Assembly (NCBI RefSeq): GCF_004331155.1
Contig: NZ_SJNZ01000009.1
Location: forward strand, 56,807 to 120,806
DNA: 64,000 nt
Source of the DNA: Acinetobacter terrestris
Lineage (GTDB): Bacteria > Pseudomonadota > Gammaproteobacteria > Pseudomonadales > Moraxellaceae
Direction of reading: 5' to 3'
The first letter of the stretch is position 1; the number at the start of each line of letters is the position of its first letter. The notes under the pieces were generated by a model. That model was not told the origin of the DNA. It did no database searches and saw only the letters and a program-made list of their open reading frames with translations. Below, in pieces: positions 9,075-18,249 of this stretch. The translations under genes and the position numbers were made by a program.

Positions 9075-9394
9075 GGAACAACTCCCGTTACACAAGGTAT
9101 ATTTCTATCTCATATTAACATAGTACAAATAATTGTCTATTTATACACCAACATAGAAATGTAACGCGTGGCTAGATGGATTCTTAATTTAATCATGCCA
9201 TTTCATTTAAAGCGATTAATTGACTTACTGACTGACTAGAATCGCTTTAATCACTCTTTAATCATTTCGGAAGTAGTGATTAAAGTCTTCATCCATATTT
9301 TAAATATTGTTATTTTTAGATCCAGATACTTAAAAAATAAAAGCCACCTATTTAGTGGCTCATATCATCAATAATTTAATCGGTTGATTCTTAC
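9075..9394. other. Intergenic region between TA-like pair and small gene
   Basis: No gene. The left end should hold the promoter of the minus-strand pair. The middle has near-repeats of GATTAAAG/CTTTAATC around 9210-9285. The right end carries the terminator at 9331-9360. Confidence 0.4.
9331..9360 (-). terminator. Rho-independent terminator
   Basis: On the minus strand AGCCAC-TAAATAG-GTGGCT is followed by TTTTATTTTTT. It ends the transcript of the gene at 9395-9751. Confidence 0.85.
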
Positions 9395-9751
9395 TTAAGC
9401 TTGGCCTTCTTTCCATACATCTTCATAATCTTCACGATCAATCATAAAGCGGAAACCTTCAGCCAAAGCCAGGTACGGAAGGACTTCAGGCAAAATATCC
9501 TGTAACTCTCGAACAGTCATGGTTTGAAAAAAATCTTCACCCTCTCCCATTTCCCCACCATAGATAAACCAGGCGACATTTTCTTCAGTTTCAGGCTTTT
9601 TACGAATCCCGACAATCGGTTCCTGATTTAAGGTGTCTACAGCAACCGCAACAACATCGTCACCACTGACTTTGATATAAGCAGAATCAAATTCCTCGCA
9701 TAATAGCTTTTGTTCTGCGATTAATTCTTCCAATGGAGATTTCTGGTTCAT
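9395..9751 (-). CDS. Conserved acidic protein of unknown function
   Basis: The product has 118 residues, is strongly acidic (many Glu, for example GGEMGEGEDFF) and shows no signal peptide or membrane segment. It has a mixed alpha/beta pattern with a hydrophobic C-terminal helix (ILPEVLPYLALAEGFRFMID). It is a single-gene unit with its own terminator and lies back to back with the umuD-like gene. I do not recognise the family; a small soluble adaptor or immunity-type protein is possible but not supported. Confidence 0.75.
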   Translation of the reverse strand: MNQKSPLEELIAEQKLLCEEFDSAYIKVSGDDVVAVAVDTLNQEPIVGIRKKPETEENVAWFIYGGEMGEGEDFFQTMTVRELQDILPEVLPYLALAEGFRFMIDREDYEDVWKEGQA

Positions 9752-9846
9752 GGCTTATACCTTGGTAAATTGAGCTGAATAAGACATTTTATCCTAGATC
9801 ATAAATATGTAGGCAATCTTTTTATTTTCAGTGTTTTTTGTTAAAC

Positions 9847-9867
9847 TTGAAATAGTTACAAAATCAA
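9847..9867 (+). promoter_or_regulatory. SOS box (UmuDAb-type operator) of the umuD-like gene
   Basis: TTGA-N13-TCAA with GTTAC in the centre, 9 bp before the ATG at 9877. The same element (TTGA, GTTACAAAATCAA half) recurs before umuC at 11068-11088. Its size and half-sites match the palindrome described for UmuDAb-repressed genes of Acinetobacter. The position suggests autoregulation. Confidence 0.75.
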
Positions 9868-9876
9868 GAAATAACA

Positions 9877-10485
9877 ATGAAAGCTAAAGATCTCACGATA
9901 ATAGAACATAGCCACGGCGGCAGACGCAAAAATGCCGGGCGAAAAACCCAGTATCAAGAAAAAACGGTGGTTATGCGTGTGCCAGAGTCTAAAGTGCTGG
10001 AAATCAAGGCATGGTTACAGCCAAAGCCTGAAGATGATCGCATTAACAACATTCAACTGCATCCAATTCAAATTCGTACGCAGTTAGATATTCCTTATCC
10101 TCTGGAATCGGTTGCCGCGGGTTTTCCCTCTCCTGCTCAAGACTACACAGAAGACTTTATCGATTTAAATGAATACTTGATCCATAACCCGCTGAGTACA
10201 TTTGTATTACGGGTGAATTCTTTGTCGATGAAAAATGCAGGGATAGATATAGATGACCAGATTTTAGTTGATCGTAGCTTAAACGCAGAACACGGTGACA
10301 TCGTTTTAGCTTTAATCAATAATGAGTTCACGGTAAAACGACTGATGAAAGAGAAGCAAAACAATAGTCAACCTAAGATTTGGTTAAAAGCAGAAAATCC
10401 GGAATATCCAGATATTTATTTAGGTAGTGAAGATGAGTTGATTATTTGGGGCGTTGTAACCTGTATTCTAAAAAAATTACGATAA
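9877..10485 (+). CDS. umuD: UmuD-like self-cleaving SOS repressor (UmuDAb type)
   Basis: The 202-residue product is longer than E. coli UmuD (139) and has an extra N-terminal domain with a basic GGRRKNAGRK segment, as in the Acinetobacter UmuDAb repressor. The S24 peptidase part shows the cleavage pair Ala81-Gly82 (VAAGF), the nucleophile Ser117 (SLSM) and the general base Lys154 (FTVKRL). The residues before Ser-Met are Asn-Ser-Leu, not the usual Gly-Asp. After DNA damage RecA-stimulated self-cleavage should relieve repression. It is monocistronic, with its own SOS box; umuC has a separate box. Confidence 0.88.
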   Translation: MKAKDLTIIEHSHGGRRKNAGRKTQYQEKTVVMRVPESKVLEIKAWLQPKPEDDRINNIQLHPIQIRTQLDIPYPLESVAAGFPSPAQDYTEDFIDLNEYLIHNPLSTFVLRVNSLSMKNAGIDIDDQILVDRSLNAEHGDIVLALINNEFTVKRLMKEKQNNSQPKIWLKAENPEYPDIYLGSEDELIIWGVVTCILKKLR

Positions 10486-10591
10486 TAAAATTATATAAGT
10501 GTATTAAAAGTGGGTTTTTCGATTTGAATGAAGCTTTAGTCAAATAAGTATTCTGATTGTCGCAAAGCATCTCACTTTTAATAAGATAAAC

Positions 10592-10623
10592 AAAAGCCCC
10601 AAGATGAATCTTGAGGCTTTTTG
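10592..10623. terminator. Bidirectional terminator between umuD-like gene and Gln-rich mini-gene
   Basis: AAAAGCCCCAAGAT-GA-ATCTTGAGGCTTTTT forms a long stem with U-runs possible on both strands. It separates the convergent umuD-like gene (+) and the minus-strand mini-gene ending at 10632. Confidence 0.85.
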
Positions 10624-10631
10624 CTTAATCC

Positions 10632-10781
10632 TTAGCGTTGCTGAGGATTTTTTTGCTGTTGCTGATTGTGTTGCTGTTGTTTATCACTTTGCTGTTGTTG
10701 CTGTTTGTCACTTTGTTGATTGCTTTGCTGTTGTTGACGTTGATTATCGTTCTGTTGATTAGGTTGTTGTTGATTAGCCAT
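10632..10781 (-). CDS. Gln-rich disordered mini-protein
   Basis: A 49-residue frame begins MANQQQPNQQNDNQ and is built almost only from Gln, Asn, Ser, Asp, Lys and Pro, with a short internal repeat (SDKQQQ occurs twice). AAGGA lies 11 bases before the ATG. Two further members of this type lie at 21717-21884 (also MANQQ) and 24698-24841. It has a dedicated terminator. Nothing suggests an enzyme; it is a hydrophilin-like, surely disordered protein of unknown role. The Leu-rich frame on the other strand is only its complement. Confidence 0.65.
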   Translation of the reverse strand: MANQQQPNQQNDNQRQQQQSNQQSDKQQQQQSDKQQQHNQQQQKNPQQR

Positions 10782-11067
10782 TTCCATATCCATCCTTTAG
10801 TTGTTAGGGATATGCCGTACTAATTACGACTCTTACTAATCTAACGCATATTTCCATTTCACCAACCTTCAAACTGTATCGACTTGATTCATTGTAATAT
10901 TCAAAATATTAATTTATTGATTTGTAGTAAGTCACTCCTGGCTACCTTTACGCTGTTAACCCGAATTACACTGAAGCTTACACGAGGTTAAACCTCCGCA
11001 TCTGATGCCCTATTGATTATTCAAAAAATTTTGATTTGAGTTTTCTTACTCATCTCTTTATGCTTAC

Positions 11068-11088
11068 TTGATAACGTTACAAAATCAA
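11068..11088 (+). promoter_or_regulatory. SOS box (UmuDAb-type operator) of umuC
   Basis: CTTGAT and ATCAAG arms form the outer ends of a TTGA-N13-TCAA palindrome with GTTAC in the middle, 10 bp before the umuC ATG. It shares the right half GTTACAAAATCAAGA with the box at 9847-9867. Confidence 0.75.
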
Positions 11089-11098
11089 GATTAAAATA

Positions 11099-12433
11099 AT
11101 GAAACAACAACTGTTTGCTTTAATAGATATTAATAACTGTTACGTGAGCTGTGACTGTTACGTGAGCTGTGAACGCGTATTTAACCCGCAGCTGAATGGG
11201 AAACCTGTGGTTGTGCTCTCCAACAACGATGGTTGTGTAGTTTCCCGTAGCAATGAAGCCAAAGCTTTAAATATTGGGATGGCTATTCCATGGTATGAAA
11301 TTGAGCAAGAGGCTTTACAGGCGGGAGTAAAAGTATTTTCAAGTAATTATGCGTTATATGGCGATATGTCACGGCGCTTCTTTTTAATCTTGCAGCAATA
11401 CTTTCATACAGATGATCTGGAACCTTACTCTATTGATGAATGCTTTATCCGCTTAACGCCTTATGCAAAAAACCGGGATCTTGAACAATACTGCCGTGAT
11501 TTGATCAGCATCATTAATCAATGGATTGGCTTACCCTGTTGTATAGGCATTGGTGCGACCAAAACCCAAGCAAAACTGGCGAATCATTTTGCGAAAAAAA
11601 GAACCGGCTTTAACTCACTGTGCTTTTTACCAAACTTGGACTTATGTAGTTATGAAAGCCTGCTTCAAGAAACACCGGTAGCAGATGTTTGGGGTGTTGG
11701 TCGTAAAATCAGCAAGCAACTTCAAGATTATGAAATTTATAATAGCTATGACTTAACTTTTGCCAATGAACATCATCTTGCCAGGCAGTTCTCGGTGCTC
11801 ATTGCACGCACTATTCGTGAGCTAAAAGGTCAATCCTGTATTGCCTTGGATGATCCTGCAATCCCTTCAAAAAGAATCCTTTCCTCCCGTAGTTTTGCTT
11901 CAGCTTTAAGCGAAAAGCCCATCATCAAACAAGCCCTTATTTTTCATGTAAACCGTGCTTATAAACGCTTAACTGCACAACAGCAACTTTGCGCATGTGT
12001 GCATGTTGCGCTCTATGAAAAAATACCTTATCCACCCTATAAAAAGAGTGCTTCCCATGCAGTAGGACTTGAATATGCCACCGATGATTTACTGGTTTTA
12101 AACCACACAGCATTAAAGCAAATAGATGTTTTATTTAAAGAAAATAAAAAGTATGTCAAAGTTGAAGTGATGTTTACGGCGCTGCATTCCAAGCAACAGC
12201 ATATTCATGACTTATGGCAGCCATTAGATCTGATTCAACAGCGTGATGATTTGATGAAAACCTTATTGGAAATGAAGCAGCGCTACGGTTCAGATTGCAT
12301 ACAGGTTGGTTACCATTCCGCCAGCCCGGCATGGCAAATGAAACAGCATCACCGATCTCCACGCTACACCACATGTTGGCAAGAACTTCTGACTATCGAT
12401 GATTCAGCCCTAGCAGTTACACAAAATAAATGA
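11099..12433 (+). CDS. umuC: Y-family translesion DNA polymerase V subunit UmuC
   Basis: The 444-residue product matches UmuC: catalytic Asp10 (ALIDINN), GKPVVVLSNNDGCVVSRS, YSIDECF with the second metal ligands, GIGATKTQAKLANH, the helix-hairpin-helix VWGVGRKISKQL and the C-terminal little-finger region. An oddity is a perfect 18-bp tandem duplication (11137-11154 and 11155-11172) that repeats six residues, giving CYVSCDCYVSCER where homologues have one CYVSCER. It falls at the steric-gate position beside the nucleotide site and may damage activity. The gene is monocistronic under its own SOS box, 613 bp from the umuD-like gene. Confidence 0.9.
   Translation: MKQQLFALIDINNCYVSCDCYVSCERVFNPQLNGKPVVVLSNNDGCVVSRSNEAKALNIGMAIPWYEIEQEALQAGVKVFSSNYALYGDMSRRFFLILQQYFHTDDLEPYSIDECFIRLTPYAKNRDLEQYCRDLISIINQWIGLPCCIGIGATKTQAKLANHFAKKRTGFNSLCFLPNLDLCSYESLLQETPVADVWGVGRKISKQLQDYEIYNSYDLTFANEHHLARQFSVLIARTIRELKGQSCIALDDPAIPSKRILSSRSFASALSEKPIIKQALIFHVNRAYKRLTAQQQLCACVHVALYEKIPYPPYKKSASHAVGLEYATDDLLVLNHTALKQIDVLFKENKKYVKVEVMFTALHSKQQHIHDLWQPLDLIQQRDDLMKTLLEMKQRYGSDCIQVGYHSASPAWQMKQHHRSPRYTTCWQELLTIDDSALAVTQNK
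11137..11172 (+). repeat. Perfect 2 x 18-bp tandem duplication inside umuC
   Basis: The unit CTGTTACGTGAGCTGTGA occurs twice head to tail and keeps the frame. It adds six residues around the steric-gate Tyr of the polymerase. Confidence 0.95.
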
Positions 12434-12628
12434 ACTGTTTTGGTCAATTCAGTTTACAATGTAAAAAATAGTAATAATTATAAAAAATGTCATTTTTTAA
12501 CATTGCCAATTCCTTGCAAAGTTTTCATTATATAGCTCAGTTTTGACACGTAGCTTCCGCATTGATTCAAACAGCTCATAATAAAAATGTGGAAATATAT
12601 GCCATAATGCGCAAACTTTGCTGGCATC

Positions 12629-12656
12629 TTGCAAAGTAAATTTGCAAACTTATAAT
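12629..12656 (+). promoter_or_regulatory. Candidate sigma-70 promoter of aroQ-accBC
   Basis: TTGCAA (12629-12634), a 16-bp spacer and TATAAT (12651-12656) lie just before aroQ (ATG 12670). Transcription would start near 12663 and give an almost leaderless message, so an upstream promoter may also be used to include the GGAG at 12658-12661. Confidence 0.5.
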
Positions 12657-12669
12657 TGGAGCAAGCTGA

Positions 12670-13125
12670 ATGAGCTCGACCATTTTGGTTATTCATGGAC
12701 CGAATTTAAATTTGTTAGGAAAGCGGGAACCTGAAGTTTATGGACATCTCACCCTAGAAGATATTAATCAGAAGCTCATCGCTCAAGCTCAAAATTCATC
12801 TCTTTCTTTAGACACTTTCCAAAGTAATTGGGAAGGTGCAATTGTGGACCGAATTCATCAAGCCCAGCAAGACGGCGTTCAGTTCATCATTATCAATCCT
12901 GCTGCATTGACCCATACTTCGGTTGCAGTACGTGATGCCCTTCTTGGTGTCGCGATCCCGTTTATTGAGGTTCATTTATCGAATGTGCATGCTCGCGAAG
13001 CATTTAGACACCATTCATATCTGTCCGATAAAGCCGTTGGCGTAATTTGCGGTTTAGGTGCTCAAGGCTATGCTGCAGCACTGAATTATGCCATCGAAAA
13101 AATCCAACTTTCTACGCAATCATAA
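12670..13125 (+). CDS. aroQ: 3-dehydroquinate dehydratase, type II
   Basis: The 151-residue product has the type II signature [21 protein letters not shown] at the N-terminus (catalytic Tyr in the flexible loop), [17 protein letters not shown], and [17 protein letters not shown] with the active-site His. The dodecameric enzyme makes 3-dehydroshikimate in the shikimate pathway. It is followed by accB after 16 bp, the usual gammaproteobacterial aroQ-accB-accC order. Length is normal for the family (about 145-150). Confidence 0.97.
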   Translation: MSSTILVIHGPNLNLLGKREPEVYGHLTLEDINQKLIAQAQNSSLSLDTFQSNWEGAIVDRIHQAQQDGVQFIIINPAALTHTSVAVRDALLGVAIPFIEVHLSNVHAREAFRHHSYLSDKAVGVICGLGAQGYAAALNYAIEKIQLSTQS

Positions 13126-13141
13126 TTAGGAATACTGTCTC

Positions 13142-13558
13142 ATGGATATCCGTAAAATCAAGAAACTCATCGACCTGATGATTGAATCTGACTTACAAGC
13201 GATAGAAGTTAAAGAAGGTGATCAATCCATCGCCTTAACTCGTCGCAATCCAGTGGTTGCGGCAGGCGTTCCAACCATGACTGCTGCTCCAGCAGCGGCA
13301 CCAGTAGCAAAAACGCCACGTGGTGCTGTAGAAACTTCACCAATGGTTGGCGTATTCTATGCTGCACAAAGCCCTGGTGAACCACCATTTGTTAAAGTGG
13401 GTCAAACGATCTCTGCAGGCGACACTTTGGGCATCATTGAAGCCATGAAAATCATGAACCCGATTGAAGCCACTCAAAGCGGTGTGGTTGAAGAAATTTT
13501 AGTGAAAAATGGTGAAGTCATTCAATTCGGTCAAGCACTTTTCCGCTATCGCGCTTAA
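13142..13558 (+). CDS. accB: Biotin carboxyl carrier protein of acetyl-CoA carboxylase
   Basis: The 138-residue product has the N-terminal helix (MDIRKIKKLIDLMIES), an Ala/Pro-rich linker at about 40-58 and the biotinyl domain with the EAMKIMN motif; Lys103 is the biotinylation site. The insertion thumb SPGEPPFVKVG is present. AccB carries CO2 on biotin between AccC and the AccAD carboxyltransferase in fatty-acid synthesis. It is co-transcribed with aroQ and accC (18 bp to accC). Confidence 0.97.
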   Translation: MDIRKIKKLIDLMIESDLQAIEVKEGDQSIALTRRNPVVAAGVPTMTAAPAAAPVAKTPRGAVETSPMVGVFYAAQSPGEPPFVKVGQTISAGDTLGIIEAMKIMNPIEATQSGVVEEILVKNGEVIQFGQALFRYRA

Positions 13559-13576
13559 AACCACGGGGATTTATAA

Positions 13577-14944
13577 ATGTTGCAAAAGGTGTTAATTGCA
13601 AACCGTGGTGAAATTGCGTTACGCATTACCCGCGCTTGCAAAACTTTAGGAATTAAAACCGTTGGCATTTATTCCGATGCCGATAAAGACCTCATGCACC
13701 TGCGCTTTGTTGATGAAGCCGTGTGTATTGGTCCGGGCGCGAGTAGTGAAAGCTACTTGAATATTCCAGCAATTATTACTGCTGCTGAAATTACCGGTGC
13801 AGATGCCATCCATCCAGGTTATGGCTTCTTGTCTGAAAATGCCGAGTTTGCGGAAATTGTCGAAAACTCAGGTTTTATCTTCATTGGCCCACGTCCAGAA
13901 CATATTCGCTTAATGGGGAACAAAGTTTCTGCCATTACCGCGATGCGTAAAGCAGGTGTTCCCACTGTTCCCGGTTCTGCTCATGCAGTGACAACCAACA
14001 ATGCATTGGCTGAAGCGAAAGAAATTGGCTTCCCACTGATTGTCAAAGCCGCGTCAGGTGGTGGTGGTCGTGGTATGCGTATTGTGGAACGTGTAGATAC
14101 TTTGCTTGAATCTGTTCAAGCAGCACAACGTGATGCAGAAATGTGGTTCGGTGATGACACCGTCTACATGGAACGCTTCTTGCAAAAGCCGCGTCATGTT
14201 GAAGTACAGATTTTGGCTGATGGTAATGGTCATGCCATTCACCTTTTTGACCGTGATTGTTCTTTACAACGTCGCCATCAAAAAGTGCTTGAAGAAGCCC
14301 CGGCACCAAACTTACCTGAACAAGCACGCGCTGATATTTTAGAAGCCTGTGTCAATGCGTGTAAACTTATGCAGTACCGTGGTGCAGGTACATTCGAGTT
14401 CTTGTTTGAAGATGATGAATTCTTCTTCATTGAAATGAATACCCGTGTTCAGGTTGAGCATCCAGTTACTGAAATGGTAACGGGTATCGACATTATTGAA
14501 CAACAATTGCGGATTGCGGGTGGGCTTGGTCTAGAGATTGAACAAGCTGACGTTGAATGTCATGGTCATGCGATGGAATGCCGTATTAATGCGGAAGATC
14601 CAAGCAACTTCATGCCATCTCCGGGAAAAATTGAGCATTATTATGCGCCAGGTGGTGCAGGTATTCGTTTGGATTCGCATATCTATCCAGGCTATAGCAT
14701 TCCACCTTACTATGATTCAATGATTGCTAAACTCATTGCGCATGGTAAAGATCGTAAAACTTGTATTGCGCGTATGAAACAGGCATTAGAAGAAATAATC
14801 TTAACTGGAGTCAAAACCAATATTCCTTTGCATAAAGACTTAATCTTACAAGATGAAAACTTCTGCGCTCAAGCTATGGATATTCATTATCTTGAAAAGC
14901 ATTTGCTTCAGAAATTAGAAGGTCAGCAAAAAGAAGCGTCTTAA
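13577..14944 (+). CDS. accC: Biotin carboxylase subunit of acetyl-CoA carboxylase
   Basis: The 455-residue product is full length. It shows the N-terminal [16 protein letters not shown], the ATP-grasp glycine loop [12 protein letters not shown], the biotin/bicarbonate site [18 protein letters not shown] and [17 protein letters not shown]. It catalyses ATP-dependent carboxylation of biotin on AccB. It closes the aroQ-accB-accC unit and is followed by a strong terminator. Confidence 0.98.
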   Translation: MLQKVLIANRGEIALRITRACKTLGIKTVGIYSDADKDLMHLRFVDEAVCIGPGASSESYLNIPAIITAAEITGADAIHPGYGFLSENAEFAEIVENSGFIFIGPRPEHIRLMGNKVSAITAMRKAGVPTVPGSAHAVTTNNALAEAKEIGFPLIVKAASGGGGRGMRIVERVDTLLESVQAAQRDAEMWFGDDTVYMERFLQKPRHVEVQILADGNGHAIHLFDRDCSLQRRHQKVLEEAPAPNLPEQARADILEACVNACKLMQYRGAGTFEFLFEDDEFFFIEMNTRVQVEHPVTEMVTGIDIIEQQLRIAGGLGLEIEQADVECHGHAMECRINAEDPSNFMPSPGKIEHYYAPGGAGIRLDSHIYPGYSIPPYYDSMIAKLIAHGKDRKTCIARMKQALEEIILTGVKTNIPLHKDLILQDENFCAQAMDIHYLEKHLLQKLEGQQKEAS

Positions 14945-14962
14945 TACTGATCTCTTGAATGT

Positions 14963-14992
14963 AAAAACCGCTCTTTATGAGCGGTTTTTTTA
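14963..14992 (+). terminator. Terminator of aroQ-accB-accC
   Basis: AAAACCGCTC-TTTAT-GAGCGGTTTTTTT is a textbook hairpin with U-run, 20 bp after the accC stop. Confidence 0.92.
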
Positions 14993-15038
14993 TATTTGGT
15001 TTTTTATATTTATAATTGTATAGCTTAGCTTTTAACTA

Positions 15039-15521
15039 TTAAGGTAAAACGCGGCGTAATGTCGCAAAACATTGTTCTGCTTTTTCATTACTACAAAAAT
15101 TAATGGTTGATGGATTTTTCCATTGCACAAAATACTGGGAAATTTCGCCGGTTTGATCTTCCTGAAGACCCGAGCAATCTTTTTCATTATTGTCATACTT
15201 TACCTGCAAAACCAGTGCGGGCAATAAAGTACGTTCCTCTTGGGATTGCTGATAGTCATAAATACCTGATGACCATTCTTGCCCACTTTTTATGACGACG
15301 TTGTTATTACTTTTAAAATTATAATATTCAATACATTTCTTATTATTGGCAACCTGCATTCCCCATAGACCAACAATTTCGGGACGAGTGGCGATACGAA
15401 TCGTATTTGAACTTTCTGTTTCAGCTGCGTCAGCTTCTGTTGCCACAACTGCTTTATTGTCATTTGCCATCGTTACAGATGAGCATAATATAAGTAAAAT
15501 TGTTAGATATGCGTTTTTCAT
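15039..15521 (-). CDS. Exported protein of unknown function
   Basis: The frame is open from 15563, but the ATG at 15521 gives a clean signal peptide (MKNAYLTILLILCSSVTMA, cleavage before NDNK) and is preferred; the product has 160 residues. The mature part holds four or more Cys (KKCIEYYN, KDCSG, NFCSNEKAEQC), suggesting disulfides in the periplasm, and the short motif EIVGLWGMQV. I recognise no family. It is a single-gene unit convergent with accC. Confidence 0.75.
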   Translation of the reverse strand: MKNAYLTILLILCSSVTMANDNKAVVATEADAAETESSNTIRIATRPEIVGLWGMQVANNKKCIEYYNFKSNNNVVIKSGQEWSSGIYDYQQSQEERTLLPALVLQVKYDNNEKDCSGLQEDQTGEISQYFVQWKNPSTINFCSNEKAEQCFATLRRVLP

Positions 15522-15563
15522 ACAGAAGTTCAAGGCTAAAAATCTCTCTCTATAACTTAGCAT

Positions 15564-15902
15564 ATTTTTATGAAAAACCAGTATTTATCACCATATTACA
15601 ACAATATATTTACTCATTTTTATCTAAGAAATAGCAAGATAGTGACTTGAAAATATTAAATTATTCATTATGAAATTAAATAACACTGATCTGCTTAATA
15701 AGACTTTAATAACACCCTATGTTTTAACCGATGATCCAAATCTTCTGATTTAAATTTCAGGATAGAAAATTAAATTTTTAATGCTTAGGCTATATTCTAA
15801 AGCGATAAAGAACTTCCTCCTTTGGGAACCCTAACTGGATCATCTAAATCCCCTTCTATAAAACAGCAAGCCAATATTTTTCTAATTATTATTCTATTAT
15901 TA
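15564..15902. other. Gene-free stretch left of the IS element
   Basis: AT-rich, no convincing frame. It contains a variant (GCTTAGGCTATAT at 15783-15795) of the dispersed motif found at 5767. The IS element starts at 15903. Confidence 0.4.
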
Positions 15903-16533
15903 GGGTCTGTTGACATTTGCTGTTCAAAAAAATAGCGAGAAAGTAGAATTCAATCGCCAAACCAAATTCACTCCTCGCTATGCCTCGTACAATGCTGAAT
16001 GATCAACACTGGTCTAAGCTGAAATCTATTCTCTCCAATTTCGGTATTTATCTCAAACATAATTTAAGATTGTTTATTGAGGCTATCATCAAGCTATTTC
16101 GAAAAGCATCGGTGGAAATAGCTCTAAAATACATTTAGCTGTGGATGCCAATGGAAACCCTATCGAATTCATCATTGGTGATGGCACAACTCACGATGTG
16201 AAAGTTGCACCTGATTTGATCGATGGCTTGGATTTAAAAGAAACAAAAATACTATGTGCAGACAAGGGCTATGATTCTGGGCTACTCAGAGAGAAGATCG
16301 AAAAAAACCAAACTAAAGCTAATATCCCTAAGAAGTGTAATTCTAAATCTAGCAATCAACATATGGATTGGTATTTATATAAAATCAGACATTTAGTTGA
16401 GAATACATTTGCTAGGTTAAAACATTTTAGAGGGATTGCTACTCGTTACGACAAGCTAAAGCGAAACTACGAAAATTCAGTTGCTTTAGCATGTATCTTT
16501 ATTTGGTTACCCTTATGAAATGTCAACAGACCC
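15903..16533 (+). mobile_element. IS5-family element with internal deletion
   Basis: Inverted ends GGGTCTGTTGACATTT (left, 15903-15918; right, complement of 16518-16533) enclose 631 bp, flanked by a TA on each side that fits a 2-bp target duplication. The transposase start (ATG 15980, PRTMLNDQHWSKLKSIL) runs to about 16092 and then joins, out of frame, the DDE region that starts SIGGNSSKIHLAVDA. A complete IS5-type element would be some hundreds of bases longer, so a central piece including the first catalytic Asp is missing. It cannot make its own transposase but has intact ends. Confidence 0.88.
16141..16518 (+). pseudogene. 3' part of IS5-family transposase
   Basis: This 125-codon frame from a GTG carries the second half of the DDE domain: ADKGYDS (second Asp) and HLVENTFARLKHFRGIATRYDK (Glu region), ending just inside the right inverted repeat. 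The N-terminal third is present at 15980-16092 but in another frame after the internal deletion. It is a remnant, not a working transposase. Confidence 0.85.
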
Positions 16534-16716
16534 TAGTAATGAAGTTTTCTTTTATTGGAGAGGTATTTTAGCGACATGTTACTTATTTAGCCTATTTCTA
16601 CTTAGCCAGCACATTATCAATCAAAAGCTTCGGAGTAAATTGGGTCAGTGTTGCTTCTTTATATAAAATCCATTACAACAATTAAAGTTCATATCAAAAA
16701 TAAAACCAGGACCTTA

Positions 16717-18207
16717 ATGAATCTTTCTGAATATCTACAATATGACGGGCTAGGATTGGCCAAATTAGTTGCAAATAAAGAGGTTTCATCTTCAGAATTA
16801 CTGAATTTAGCCTTAGAGCGCGCAAATCATACCAATCCCAAATTAAATGCCATTATTGTCCCCATGCATGACTATGCACAGAAACGCACTCAGCAAGAAT
16901 TAACCGGTCCTTTTGCCGGCGTGCCATTTTTAGTGAAAGACTTATTTCAAGAATATGCCGGCTACCCCACTTCATATGGCTGTAAAGGCTTAAAACGCAT
17001 CAATCATATTTCTGAACACAATTCAGAAATTGTGAATCGCTGGGAAAATGCCGGCATTGTCACCTTTGGACGTACCAACACACCAGAATTCGGCATTAAA
17101 GGAATTACCGAACCTGATGCCTGGGGAACCTGTCACAACCCCTGGAATTTAAAACATAATAGTGGCGGATCTTCAGGTGGTTCCGCATCTGCTGTTGCAG
17201 CAGGTATTGTTCCCATTGCTGGCGCCGGAGATGGTGGTGGTTCTATTCGTATTCCCGCGTCTTATTGTGGCTTATTTGGATTAAAACCGAGCCGTGGACG
17301 TACGCCTTGGGGGCCACAAATGAGTGAGGCCATGCATGGTGCAGCCATTCAACACATCCTTGCCAAAACGGTACGAGATAGCGCAGCAATGCTGGATGCG
17401 ACCCACGGCGCTGAACATAGTTCACTGTTTAAAATTGAACATCCAAAAAGCAGCTATTTAGATGCCATGCAACATCCGCCTAAGAAATTAAAGATTGCCT
17501 TTAGTACCCATTCGCCTATTGGCACCCATGTTTCTAAAGATGCAATTGCTGCCGTTCAACATACGGCGAAATTATTGGAGTCGTTAGGTCATACTGTGGT
17601 GGAAGATACCCCACCGATTGACGGCATGGCGCTAGCCAAAGATTTTATTACCACCTGGTTCAGTCAGTTTTCTTATATTCTTGACCAAATTAAACAACAA
17701 TATCAGGCAAAAAATAGCGATTTCGAACTGGATTCACTCGCACTTGCTGCATTCGGCGGACAAACCACTGCACTTGAATATATTCACAACCTGAATAATT
17801 GGGGAGTCTATGCCACGAAAATGAATCATTTTTTTGATCGCTATGACTTATATTTAACCCCTGCAACTGCCACGGTCGCACCTAAAAATGGTGAAATTAA
17901 GATCCCCAACTGGCAAAAACCGATTTTGAAAAGCCTATTAAAACTTCGCAAAGCCCATTTACTGGCTCAAGGAAAACTGGTGGATCAAATTGTGAAAGAA
18001 AATCTAAAATGGGTTCCCTTTACCCAACTGGCCAATATCACCGGTCTTCCTGCGATGTCTGTTCCACTCTATTGGAATCAGGACAATTTACCTTTAGGTT
18101 CACAATTTATTGCACCTTTTGCCCGTGAAGACTTGTTACTGCAATTGGCGAATCAACTTGAACAAGCCCAGCCCTGGTTTAACCGATACAGTGAAATTCA
18201 GCTGTAA
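16717..18207 (+). CDS. Amidase (amidase signature family)
   Basis: Starting at ATG 16717 (AGGA upstream), the 496-residue product has the Ser-cisSer-Lys triad of the family: Lys74 (FLVKDLF), cis-Ser153 in [14 protein letters not shown] and nucleophile Ser176 in [10 protein letters not shown]. Members hydrolyse diverse carboxamides; substrate cannot be read from sequence. It is a soluble cytoplasmic type without signal peptide. The frame continues upstream to 16648, but that part carries no family features. It is convergent with the MFS gene. Confidence 0.9.
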   Translation: MNLSEYLQYDGLGLAKLVANKEVSSSELLNLALERANHTNPKLNAIIVPMHDYAQKRTQQELTGPFAGVPFLVKDLFQEYAGYPTSYGCKGLKRINHISEHNSEIVNRWENAGIVTFGRTNTPEFGIKGITEPDAWGTCHNPWNLKHNSGGSSGGSASAVAAGIVPIAGAGDGGGSIRIPASYCGLFGLKPSRGRTPWGPQMSEAMHGAAIQHILAKTVRDSAAMLDATHGAEHSSLFKIEHPKSSYLDAMQHPPKKLKIAFSTHSPIGTHVSKDAIAAVQHTAKLLESLGHTVVEDTPPIDGMALAKDFITTWFSQFSYILDQIKQQYQAKNSDFELDSLALAAFGGQTTALEYIHNLNNWGVYATKMNHFFDRYDLYLTPATATVAPKNGEIKIPNWQKPILKSLLKLRKAHLLAQGKLVDQIVKENLKWVPFTQLANITGLPAMSVPLYWNQDNLPLGSQFIAPFAREDLLLQLANQLEQAQPWFNRYSEIQL

Positions 18208-18249
18208 AATAGATTCTCAATAATATTGATTAAGTATTAAGCCTTAGGT

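Noticed and set aside
10638..10823. Leu-rich plus-strand frame that looks like a membrane protein
   Set aside because: It is the complement of the Gln codons (CAA/CAG) of the minus-strand mini-gene; no RBS.
14043..14342. Several overlapping frames inside accC
   Set aside because: Shadows of accC on other frames; no RBS.
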